Of a stretch of DNA of 64,000 nt, positions 11,492 through 23,690 are shown in pieces. Origin of the DNA: Apiosordaria backusii. Lineage: Eukaryota > Ascomycota > Sordariomycetes > Sordariales > Lasiosphaeriaceae. Position 1 is the stretch's first letter, and the number at the start of each line of letters is the position of its first letter. The position numbers and the translations under genes are program-made. The DNA lies in assembly GCA_030549205.1 (NCBI GenBank), contig JAUKTV010000003.1, forward strand, positions 1,240,001 to 1,304,000. Direction: 5' to 3'. A model generated the notes under the pieces. That model was not told the DNA's origin and did not search any database. It saw only the letters and a program-made list of their open reading frames with translations.

Positions 11492-14400
11492 AATTATAAG
11501 CCTATAAGCTTTATAGGTTAAAAGCTATGAACAGCTTAATATTAATAAACCTTAAGGTTAATTAAACTGTACTTTAACTTATTTATTTATTAAAATATAT
11601 AAAGTACTATATATTAAGTAATAAATATATAATAAAAGTCGAATATAAACCTTACTATAAAAATATTAGAATAAATTTATAAAAGGCTAATATTATATAT
11701 TAATTATTTACTTACTATATTTCTATCCTATAATACTTATAAGGTACTATATTCTAATATTTTAATAATAAGTTATAGATATTATATATAAAATTTCTAT
11801 TATATTATAAATTAGTATATAAGTATTAATTATAAATGCTTTAAGTTTATAATTTATTTTAATAAGTTATAAGCTTAAAAGATATTTAATTAAATTATAA
11901 GCTTATAAACTTAAACTTAAAGCTTTTTATAAATAATAATTTAAGCTTATTATTAAAAATAAACTATTAAATTAAAACCTACTTATAAAAGTAAAGTTTT
12001 AAAGTAAAAATTAAATTTACTTTATTTTTATAAAGTTTTGTAAAAGCCTATAAAAGTTTAAATTTACACCTATTATTAAATTTATTATATTATAAAATAT
12101 ATAAAAATTAAGCATAATAAAGTACTAAAAGTTTATAAATTATAAACTTATAAAAACTAAAAATAACATTCTTACTTTAACTTTAATTAAGTAAATAATT
12201 CTATTAAATTTAAAATAAGTAAAAAGAAAAAAAAATAAACCTTTTTAATTACTACTATTATTAATAATTATAGTATTTTATTATATAAAATAAAATCTGT
12301 TTTTTAAAGTTTTTAAATATTATAAACTTAATACTTTTTACTATATAAGTAAATTATAATTAAAAACTTTAATAAAAATTGATATTAAATTAAAGTTATA
12401 AAACTTTATAAAACGTTTGAATAATAAATATATTAAGCCTTTTATAAGTTTAAAAATATAAAATATATCTTTCTAAAAAGTAGAGCTTCCAAGAAAAATT
12501 TTCTTTTATAACGCTATACCTGGCGTTAGTTCTCTTTATAGTTAATCTAGTATACCACTTAAACTTCTTGGAGCTACCGTTATAGTTACGTAACTATTAT
12601 ATACTTATTATATACTTATTATATAGTTAAACCTTTTACTATTAAGTTTAATAATAAGCTTATATAATAACATTATAACTAAACCTTTTAAATACCTCCT
12701 TTACTACCGAATTGCTTATAACTATACTAATAACTCCTTTACCAGCCTATACTAAAGCTAAGTACTAATATTTATATAAAGTTAAAAAGGATCCTATTTA
12801 CTGCTTTTTTTTACTATTCCTTTCTGATATTACCTACGATATTTCTCTTCTATATTACCTACTATATTCCTCTTTTATATTACTTACTATATTCCTCTTC
12901 TATATTATCTAAAACTTAATCGATTATAGTATTAAATATAAGTCTATTTTATATAACTTAATAATTAAAAGATAGTATTAATATAATATTAGTATATAAT
13001 TTACAATATTAAAAGCCTATAAGTATAAAATCCTAAAACTAAATTGCTATAAGTACCTTAAATTTACTAATATAATAATGGTTATATTAAAAAAAGATAG
13101 TAATAAGTAGAATATAAGTATCGTCCTTATTAAAAAGTTAGCTATATATACCGTCGCTACTTTATTTTATAATAAATATATTAACCTTTCTCGATTCAGA
13201 TAAGATCTAATCGGTTTTAAGCTGAGGTATTGGATTAATAATGAAATAACTTAGAAGAAAGCTTTTAAAAAGAAGGATAAAGTAGAAGATTAGTTAATAA
13301 AGTTAATCAATATTACAGTAGTAATTATAAAGGATAAGACGGCTTAATAGGTTAAGTAGCCAGTCCAATAGCTATATTAAATAGCTTAAAGATACTATTA
13401 TATTGATCGTAAGCATCTGTATATTACGTCTTATATATATACCACCGAACCTTAAGAAATATAAAATATAAAGCTTAAGTAAAGGTTTTTTAAAAGTAAG
13501 AAGTTAGTTAATTTTTACTATATACAAGCCTTTATTATTTAATTTAAAAAGTAAAAGGTTTAAATTTAATAGTTATAAAGTACTATAATTGAAATAATAA
13601 AATAAATTAAGCTTTTAATAGCAATTTAAAATACTTTAAATTTAAAATTATTATAACCAGTTCTTTAATAATAATTAAAACTATATATTTAAAAACTATA
13701 ATAGCCTCTTAATTAAAATTTAAAGTTAATAGTAATTCTATTAAAGTCCTTTATATTATTATAAGATTAAAATAATTAAAAAGGTCTATAAATTCTTTAT
13801 TAATTCAAGGCTTATAAACTTTAAAAATTTCGTTCTATAAAAATAAAACTTAAATATTATAATATATACTATCGATATATTTATTTTTATAAAGGACCCT
13901 ATTATAATAATTTATTAAAGGAATATTAAATAAGCTTTATTATGAATATTACTTTAAAATAATATAATTTGAAACCCTTAAACCTTTATTTTATAATAAA
14001 TAAACCCTATTAAAGCTTATAAACTATTGATTTAAAGGTATTTTTATAAGATTAAATTATACTAAAAAAACCTGTATAAAAAATACCCCTTTTTAAACTT
14101 TCACTAATTTATACACTTTTTAATAAACTTTAATATTAAGTTCTATAATATAATTAATTTATATTACCTAATATTAACATTTAAATTATAAATTAAATAA
14201 ATTAATATTTATAAACTATAAAAAAAAGCTTTTTATAATAAACTAAAAGCTAATAAGATATTATATAGACCGTTAAAGTATTAAATTAAAATACAAATAT
14301 TATTAATTTAAACTTTCTAATAATAAACTTATTAAAAAAAAATATATTCTAATCTTTATTATTATTAAAAATATAGCCTATAAAAGTAAAAAAGGCCCTT

Positions 14401-14918
14401 TTAAAAGTATTAAAAAAAAGTTTTTTAAATAAAAAGTTTAAAGGTAATAATACTAATAGGTTTAATAACTTTAATAGTCCTTTTTTTTAAAAATAAAAAG
14501 AATTTAAAGGTATTAAACAAAAGCTTAAAGTTAATAATTTATTTATTTATATAATAAACTTTCATAATTTAATTTTAAAAGTTTTTAAAAACTTTAATAA
14601 TAACGATAATAATGATAGTATTTATATAATATTTATAAAGTGTATTAAAAGTAATAAACATATTAAAAGTAAAGTTTTAATAGTACTTTCTTTAATAAAT
14701 ACCTTTCTATATAATATTAAGTCTATTAACGATATTATTAAAAATTAAAAATAGTTTATTAATTATAAATTGAATAATAGTTTATTAAAAATAATTTATA
14801 TTAAAGAAAGTCCTTTAATATCTAAAAGCTTTAAAATTAATATATTTATAATATTCTTTTAAAAATAAATCCTTTAAATATATTAAATTTAAATTTAAAA
14901 ATACCCTATTTATTTTAT
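11492..14918 (+). mobile_element. Copia element copy 1, internal region to protease start, truncated
   Basis: After the LTR come a leader and gag-like region (11,492-12,467 and 13,471-about 14,580) in the original orientation, then the start of the protease/pol region (about 14,580-14,918), which matches 17,525-17,850 of copy 2. It then runs directly into the next LTR. A family A element is inserted at 12,468-13,456. Composition is extremely AT-rich with stops throughout. Compared with copy 2, the leader/gag part is in reverse order, which shows copy 2 carries an inversion. Confidence 0.65.
12468..13456 (+). mobile_element. Family A element, complete, inserted in Copia gag region
   Basis: Termini of the family (TTTCTAAAAAGTAGAGCTTCC start; CACCGAACCTTAAG end). 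AAATATAAAATATA occurs exactly at 12,454-12,467 and 13,457-13,470, a perfect 14-bp target duplication. Plus orientation; carries the decayed family reading frame. Confidence 0.85.
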
Positions 14919-15354
14919 TGTTAAACTAGCTCCCTGTGAGGCCTAAGTTTACAGTAGGTGGCTGCTATTATACTACGTAATGGAAGCTTAAGTTAGAAAG
15001 CCTACCCGTCAGCTACCCGGCACTTGCCCAGCACCTTACCTCACTACAGGGCTATTTAAAGGCCTGCATCCTATTAACCAGTAGGCCAAATTGCCTATAA
15101 TTTTATATTCAGGCTACTAAAGCCTACTACTATAGGCAGTATAAGTGGCCTAACCCTAACCCTACGATAACATGCACTTTAAGTTAAGGGTATTGGGTTT
15201 TACGGCCCTTTTATATAGCCGTAAGTCGATTATTAAAGAGCTGTAAACTACGCTAACTTAGCTGTCTATAAGACCTGTAATTAACTACTGGACTGGCCAG
15301 ATTAGCCTAAAATTAGTAGGCCTATAGTTAAGTAGGTATATTATTACTATACCA
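14919..15354 (+). repeat. Copia LTR (copy 2, 5' LTR), best preserved
   Basis: 436 bp, TG...CA: starts TGTTAAACTAGCTCCCTGTG and ends TACTATACCA. It is the least RIPed of the three copies (for example CTAACCCTAACCCTACG at about 15,134 is intact, and CAGCTACCCGGCACTTGCCC near 15,010). Same length as the LTR at 21,673. Confidence 0.8.
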
Positions 15355-17520
15355 AATTCTTTAAAAACCTTTAAAGCTAAGTTATAAAAGCTTACTATAT
15401 AGGTAAACGAATCTTTAGCCTTAGACCGTTCTTTAAGGCCTTTAAGCCTTTTAAAGCCTTTCTTTTTTTTCTTTTAAAGAAAGCTATTAAAGCTATTAAA
15501 GTTACTATTGCTATTACTTTTAGGCTTTTTATTTAAAAAAACCTTCTTTTTAATACCTTTATAAAGACCTTCTTTACTTCTATAGACTATACCTTTAATA
15601 GTAATAAAAGTTAAAATATACTATTCTTTTAATAGGTCTACTATTAAAAAGCTTAAGTTAATAGTATTTATATTTTAACTTAATATTTTAATAGTCAATA
15701 TAATACTTTATTATCTTTTAGTTTATTATAAAAAGCTCTTTTCTATAGCCTATAGGTATTAATTTACTTAATTTACAGTTTAAAGGTCGATATTAGCTAG
15801 TATAAGCCGGCTAACTATATTAAAGAACTTAGTATTAAAGCCTATTAAAGAGCCTGTAAATTGGTAAAAGTTTAAAAAGTAGTATTCCTTATAAAGAGTT
15901 TTTTACTATAATTTAGTACTAAAGAAATACCTTTAAATAAGCAGTTTATAAGCTTTAATAAGCCTTATTTATTATAAAATAAAAGCCTAAAGGCTTAAGG
16001 CTATATTATTTTAAAGTAATATTAATAGTAAGGCCTATTTAATATTACTTTAGTAGGCTACTATAGTAGGATCTTCTATAAAAGTAGCTATATCGATAGT
16101 ATATAGTATAATATTTAGGCCTTATTTCTATATATTGAAATTCTTAAGGCCTATAAGCCTTTAGTTAGTAAGGAATTTATAGACCTTTTTAATTATCTTA
16201 ATAATTATAGTAGTATAAAGGACTTTAATAAAACTACTATTAGCCTTAAGCTTTAGTTAGTAGGCTATTATAGCTTTTAAATATATAGCTTTAATTACCA
16301 TTAAAGGAGCAGTTATAGTAGCCTTAGGCTATTTTAAAGTGTTTTAAGTTACTATTAAGAGCTTAATTTACTTTACTATTTCAATTATAGTGCCTTATAA
16401 CTATTAAATCTAAGCCTTTTACTTTTTTAGTTAAATAGTAAAGGCCTATATATAGTAAGAATCTACTGATTCTTTTTTCCTAAAAGACCTCTACTTAAGC
16501 TTAGTATCTTATATTTTTAAATCTATAGAAGGCTTAATATACTTATTGCTAAAGCATTTTATAGGGCTTTAAGACTTTAGCTTAATACCGTTTTTAATTA
16601 AGGCTTTAACTATAGTTTACTTATATAGTAAAAGGTATTAAATCTATAGTACTTAAGAGCCTTAAAGAATAAGCTTTATTTTATATAGTAAAGTACTATA
16701 ACTACTAACAGTAGTAATAGTTAAGAAGGTTACTTTACCTTTTTACTATTTTATTTACTTTTAGGATTTATAGAACTACCTACTTAATTACAGTTAAAGT
16801 AAAGGGCTATTTTTAGCTTTTATAAGCTTATAGCTTATAGGCCTTTAATACCCTATTAGGCCTAATTTTTACATACCTTATAGTATAATAAATTTAATAG
16901 CAGATGTAAATTTAAACCTTTATAGGCCTTTAGAAAACTTAATAAAGGTAAAGTAAGCTTAGTCTTTACTTTAAAACCTTACTTTAATAAGTAGGCTTTA
17001 AAATCAGTAATTTTATAGCCTACTTATAGTACAATTTATAGTAGCCTAAGCTGTTATTTATAAAAGGCTCTAAGCTTAAACTTATAAGCTCATAATTTAG
17101 TTAAATATCTTCTAGGCTTATAACCTATTAAAATAGGTATAGCTAATTATAGACTTAAAGGCCTTATAATTAGTACTTATATACTAGCTTATAGTATAGT
17201 AAAAGTCTTATATATAATACCTATAGCTTAGTACTAAAGTACTAAAATACAGTACCTTATAGGTACTGTAAAATAGAAATATAGTAGGTAAATAATTGTA
17301 TTATAGTACTAGCCTTCTATAAATCTACTATAATAATCTCTATAGTAGGGTTTATACTTAACCTCTACTATATACTTACCGATTAATATATAGTACCTTA
17401 TATATCTTAGTAAGCAAATAAACTAAAGTATAGCTTAATTAATCCTAAGGTTTACTAAGCCCTATAAACTACTTACTAAGCCTTCTATAACTTCAGACCT
17501 ACAGGGCCTATAGGCCTATA
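15355..17520 (-). mobile_element. Inverted leader/gag segment of Copia copy 2
   Basis: This ~2.17-kb block, lying between the 5' LTR and the pol region, is the reverse complement of the corresponding block in copy 1 (11,492-about 14,550). For example, 17,120-17,520 is the reverse complement of the leader at 22,130-22,490, and 16,050-16,120 pairs with the TACTATCGATAT stretch near 13,865. Both breakpoints sit at an AATT next to the LTR end and next to TTAATAGTAACG. The gag coding sense is therefore on the minus strand here. Confidence 0.65.
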
Positions 17521-20500
17521 ACTTTAATAGTAACGATAATAATAAAGGTACTTATGTAGTACCTATAGGGCCTATTAAAGGCATTAAAAGTATTAAAGAT
17601 AAAGCCTTAATAATACTTTCTTTAAAAGATGCCTTTCTATATAATACTAAGTTTATTAATTATATTATTAACAGTCGAAAATGGTTTACTAACTATAAAC
17701 TTAATAATAGCTTATTAAAGATAATTTATATAGGAGAGGGTCTTTTAATGCTTAAGGGCTTTAAAACTGCTATATTTACAGTACTTTTTTGAAAAGAACC
17801 TTTTAAATATACTAAGTTTAAGTTTAAAAATACTCTATATATTCCTTAATTTAACATTAACCTTTTTAATAGTATACTATACTATAAAGCTAACGGTTAA
17901 GTTAAAAAGGAAGTACTGTATAGGCTTAATAAGGCCTTAATAGCGGTATTTGATTTTAAAGCTTTAGGCTTCTTTTTAAAATTATAAAAGGTAAAAAGGT
18001 TTATTATTTACTATAATATAAGTTTTAACGTTATTAGTTAAAAGCGAAAATTAATAGTAAAGCTTTCTAATAAGCCTTTATTTTAAAAGGATAACTATTT
18101 GAAAGTTAAATTAAGCCTTTAAAGGCCTAATAATAGGCCTATAGAGCTAAATAGCGATAGTACTATTAACTTTAATTCTGATATTTAAAAAGTAAAGCCC
18201 TATAGGCTTAAAGGGTTTAAATAAGGCTATAAGGAAGGCTATAGCCGGAACGTACTTAAAAGAATAAAGCTTTATTAGCTTATAAAAGACCCTAATAGCT
18301 TAAGTAACCCTAACCTTAAAAGATCTAATTAAAGCAGACCTATTAAAAAGCTTTATAAGCTTAAAGAAGGCCTTAATAGCTTAAATAACCTTAGCCTACT
18401 TAATTAAAAAAAAGCTTAAGAGGACTATATATTTAAAAAGGCTACTAAAAATATCTTTAATATTACTATAGACTACTATAGTAAATTACATTAGGTAATA
18501 TTAAAATGGTATATTAGGCTAAGTTATATAGGCCTAATACTGTTAAAAAAGACTAGTAAAATTACTATTAAGCTTTTAAACTTAAATTAAATAAAAGAAG
18601 TAGATTTTTAATAGTTAACCTATAATAAAGCTAAAGTAATAAAAAGGCTTTAATTTTCTACTATTTTAAACTTACTTAAAGTCTTAAATTCTATTAAGGA
18701 CAATACTTTTAAAATTAAGCCTATACCCTATAATAAGCTCCCTATAGTGTTAATTTTAATAGACTAAAAATCCTAATTTAAATAGGCCTTTTACTTACTA
18801 AACGTTAAAGGACTAACTATACTAAGTACTATAAAAGGTTTTTTTAAAAGCCTAAAGAATCGCTATAACCGGTACCCTATTTATTTTTACTATAATAGTA
18901 AAAAAGAAATCAATTATAAATTATAGGCCTAATTTTCTATAAAAGGTATTAAATTTTTTACTTTTAAACCCTATATTTATAAGTAAAATAGCTTAATTAA
19001 ACGCTCTATTAGAATATTTTTAAACTAATTATAGGCTATAATAGTATTATTATAGCTCCCTTAATACTTATAATACTATATAAGACCTATAGTATTTAAA
19101 TTAATTAACTATATAGTAATTAATAATAAAGACCTTACTTTTTATTAAATATTTTATAATAAATTAAAGCCTTCCCTTTCCTATAAGTTAAATTTAAGCC
19201 GGTTTAAAGCTATAGGCTCCTTTATAAAGCTCCTTATTCCCGTTAAAAAAAGGTCTAAAACTTTAAAACTATAGGTATATACAAAGTTTAGTAAATTACT
19301 AGCTATCTTTAAAAGTAAGACTTACTAAATATAAATACCGGTTAAAAAAGCAATAGTAAAATCTTCCTTTATTAATATAGTAAATAAGCCTACTATAATT
19401 TAAAGTATTACTGCTATTTTAAAAAAGGATTTAGGTTAAAAAAGAATAAAGCTACTATAATTATAGTTAATAAATAAAGATAACGACCTATACTTTAAAA
19501 AATATAACTTAGTTAGCCGGTTAAGTTTAGAATTTAGCCGGTAGGCTAATACTAAAAAATTCTTTAATAGTAAGCCAATCAATAGGCCTACTATAATTTA
19601 AAAGACTATAATTAATAGTAGTTTAAAGCCTTTTAATAGACCTATTATAGGCCTTAAGATTAGCTTAAAACTTCCTATTAAAGACCACTTATTAATAAAA
19701 GTAAAAGAACTATATTAAAATGTAAATAAAGATATTAAAATAAGTACTAACCAATTTGTTAAATTAATATTAATTAAGGCTAAGGCTTATTACTATAGGG
19801 CCTTTAAAGGTCTTTTTAATATTAGTTTATTACCTTAAATACTAAAATAAGTATTAAAGAACTTTTAAAAATCCTATTAGTTAAAGGCTATATATAGTAA
19901 ATTTAGGTAAATAATTAATTAAAGAACCTTTAAGTTCTTTCTTTAAAGCGTTCTTTTTAAAGACTGTATACTATTAATTAATAAGTTAGTACTATATAAG
20001 AAGACCGATAAAGAAAATAGGCTTTTAAAGTTTAAAGTTAAGCTAATTATTAAAGGATTCTTATAAAAGGAAGGCCTAAATTTTATAAAGACCTTTACCT
20101 TTACTACTATATTACCTATTTAATATATATTATTAACTATAGTAGCTTTATTAGATTAAGAAATAGAGTAGATCGATTTTATAAAGGTATTTCTTAATAG
20201 CTATTTAAAAGAGGAGAATTATATAACTATATTTAAGGGCTTTTATAAGTTTTATTAAAAAGCAGACCTGGCTATTAAAGTAAAGCTATATAGGTAAGGC
20301 TTTAGGCTTAAAACTAACTAAATAATTCGCCTTTTTAAGGCCTTATATAGCTTAAAGTAAAGCCCTAGACTTTGATAAACTAAACTTACTAAGCTATTAA
20401 AAAAAAAGAGGTTTATAGTGTTAATTTCTAACTCTATTGTCTTTTATAATCCTAAAGCTAGGATTTTTATAGTAACTTATATTAATAATTACTTAATTAT

Positions 20501-21672
20501 AAGCTTAAATAAGGTCTACTTAATAGAAGATAAAGGGCCGGCTTCTTTCTTTTTAAATATTTAAATAATAAAGGATAGGCGTCGCTTTTTATATAACTTA
20601 GTTAAGCTTAATATATATAAAAGACAATTAAGACCTTTAGCTTTGAAAATAGCGGTAAAATATTAGTTCCTTTATAGCTTAGAATAGTAACTTAGTATAA
20701 AGACTTTAAATTAAAAGGAAGCCCTATAAGTAAATTAGATTATATACTATTTTAATATATAGTAAGTACTGTAATATATTTAATAACTTAAATAAGGCCT
20801 AATATTGCTTTTATAGTACAATAGCTTTTAAAGAATATATAGTAACCTACTATAGTAAGCTTAAACGCTATTAAAAACCTTTTAAAGTATTTAAATGGTA
20901 TAGAGAATTTAATAATTACTTATAGCTATAATACTATTAGACTTATTAAAAAGAAAGGTACTATAGTACCTATAGGCTTTATAAATTCAGACTTTATAAA
21001 GGACTTAAAGGACTTAAAATCTACCTATAGCTTTATATTTAAAATAGCCGGAAGCTTTATAAACTGGAAATTAAAAAAGGCTAGTACTATAAGCCTCTTT
21101 ACTTTAAAGGCTAAAATCAATATACTTATTAAAACTATTTATAAGGCTTTATAAATTAAGGAGGTTTATAAGAAGTTAAAGTATACCTTAATAAGCTTTA
21201 CCTTACTATATAGTAATAATATTAGCTTTATAATTATTACCTATAACCTTATCCTTTATAATTATATTAAGTATATACTATTAAAATACTATTAAGTTAA
21301 AAAGTAAGTTAAGGTATTATAGGTTACTATTAATTATTTAAATACTAAATAAATACTAATTAATAGGCTGATTAAACTATTGGTTAGTTAGAAATTTAAG
21401 ACCTTTATAAGTCTTTTAGGCTTAAAGAATAAGCCTATAAAGGAAAAGTTAATAAAGGAATAAATTAGAAAACCACCCTCTTTATATTTAATTTTCCTTT
21501 ATAAATTAGCTTATAAAAGTAGTTACTTAACGTTTAAATATATAGGCCTTAACGCCTTATATACCTTATATTTTAGTTTTTTAATTAACTAGTTAGTTTA
21601 TTAATTTTAGCTTACTACAGTAGGCTTTAAATTTAAATTTAGGCCTATTACTTACTATAAGTAAAGAAAGGA
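17521..21672 (+). pseudogene. Copia (Ty1-type) pol relic: protease, integrase, RT, RNase H
   Basis: One plus-strand frame reads through the Copia order with mostly TAA/TAG stops. The protease region comes near 17,640 (DTG-like read as NTK, then RKWFTNYKLNNS). An integrase with IDYYSK lies near 18,470, then RT with KLIIKGF, IEXIDFIKVFLN and ALYSLK from about 20,020. The YVDD catalytic box is changed to Y-I-N-N at 20,478-20,489. An RNase H/C-terminal block ends KLLVSxKFKTFISLLGL near 21,380-21,425. Both catalytic aspartates are lost, so it cannot be active. It is flanked by LTRs at 14,919 and 21,673. Confidence 0.8.
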
Positions 21673-22108
21673 TATTAAACTAAGTCCCTATAAGGCTTAA
21701 GTTTACAGTAAGTAACTGCTATTATACTATATATTAAAAGCTTAAATTAAAAAGCCTATCCGTTAATTACTTGGTATTTATCTAGTACTTTACCTTACTA
21801 CAGGGCTATTTAAAGGCCTACATTCTATTAACTAGTAGGCCAAATCGCCAATAATTTTATATTTAAACTATTAAGGCCTATTACTATAGGCAATATAAGT
21901 AGCTTAATCCTAACCTTACAATAACCTACACTTTAGATTAAGGGTATTGGATTTTATAGCCCTTTTATATAGCCGTAAGTCAATTATTAAAAAGCTATAA
22001 ACTACATTAACTTAGTTACTTATAAAATCTATAGCTAACTATTAGACTGGCTAAATTGGCTTAAAATTAGTAGGCCTATAGTTAAGTAGGTATATTACTA
22101 CTATATTA
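21673..22108 (+). repeat. Copia LTR shared by copies 2 and 3
   Basis: 436 bp, starts TATTAAACTAAGTCCC and ends CTATATTA, aligned end to end with 14,919-15,354 and more RIPed. It is the 3' LTR of copy 2 and is followed directly by the leader of a third copy, so it also serves as that copy's 5' LTR. Confidence 0.75.
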
Positions 22109-23690
22109 AATTATAAGCCTATAGGCTCTATAGGTTTAAAGCTATAGAAGGCTTAGTAAGTGGTTTATAGGGCTTAGTAAACCTTAAGGTTAATTAAGCT
22201 GTACTTTAGCTTATCTGTTTACTAGGGTATGCAAAGTACCGTATATTAGTCGGTAAGTATATAGTAAAGGTTAAGTATAAACCTTACTATAGAGATTATT
22301 ACAGTAGATTTATAGAAGGCTAGTACTATAATATAATTATTTACCTACTATATTTTTATCTTACAGTACCTATAAGGTACTGTATTCTAGTACCCTAGCA
22401 TTAAGCTATAGGTATTATGCATAAGACTTCCGCTACACTGTAAGCTAGTATGTAAGCACTAATTACAGGGCCCTTAGGCCTGTAACTGGCCATACCTATT
22501 CCAATATTGATAATTAAATATTAACTTTTTTAATAATATATTATATTATAAAGTTAATTGTTAAGTTAAAAAGAAAGTATTATAAAAACTTAATAAAGCT
22601 TCAATAACAGTATTTAATTTCAAAGCTTTAAACTTTTTTTTAAAATTATAGAAAATTAAAAAGTTTATTATTTATTATAATATAAGTTTTAATATTATTA
22701 ATTAAAAATAAAAAGTAATAATAAAGCTTTTTAAAAAGCTTTTATTTTAAAAAAATAACTATTTAAATAATCATTTAAACTTTTAAAAACTTAATAATAA
22801 GCCTTTATAGTTATATAATATTAACTTTAATTTAAATGTTTAAAAAGTAAAGCCTTATAGGTTTAAAAGGTTTAAATAAAGTTAGTTATAATTAAAGTAT
22901 ATTTAAAAAAATAAAACTTTATTCATCTATAAAAGGCTTTAATAATTTAAATAAATTTATTAAAAAACTCTATAAACCTATAAAAGGCCTTAATAATTTA
23001 AACAATTTTAACTTAATTAATTAAAAAGAGATTTAAAAAGGTTATATATTTAAAGAAGTTATTAAAAATATCCTTAATATTATTATAAATTATTATAATA
23101 AATTCCTTTAAATAATATTCAAATAATATATTAAAATAAATTATATAAGGTTAATATTATTAAAAAAGATTAACAAAATTACTATTAAACTTTTAAATTT
23201 AAATTAAATAAAAGAAGCAAATTTTTAATTTTCAGCTTATAATAAAATTAAACTAATAAAAAAGCTTTAATTTTTTATTATTTTAAACTTATTTAAGGTT
23301 TTAAATTCTATTAAAAGTAATACTTTTAAAATTAAACTTATCTTTTATAATAAGCTTTTTATAATATTAATTTTAATAAATTAAACATTTTAATTTAAAT
23401 AAGCATTTTCTTTATTAAACGTTAAAAGATTAATTATATTAAATGCTATAAAAGGTTTTTTTAAAGGTTTAATAAATCATTATAATCGATACTCCTTTTA
23501 CTTTTATTATAATAGTAAAAAAAAGATTAATAATAAATTATAAACTTAATTTTTTATTAAAAGTATTAAATCTTTTACTTTTAAACCCTATATTTATAAA
23601 CAAAATAGTTTAATTAAATACTTTATTAAAGTATTTTAAAATTAATTATAGACTACCATAATATCATTATAATTCCTTTAATATTTATAA
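22109..23690 (+). mobile_element. Copia element copy 3, gag-deleted and truncated
   Basis: 22,109-22,490 is the leader in normal orientation. At about 22,500 it jumps to sequence matching copy 2 from about 17,850, so gag and the protease start are deleted. It follows copy 2 to about 19,080 equivalents and stops near 23,690 without a second LTR. Confidence 0.65.

Noticed and set aside
15120..15160. Interstitial telomere
   Set aside because: Only two CCCTAA words inside an LTR that is repeated elsewhere; not a telomeric tract.
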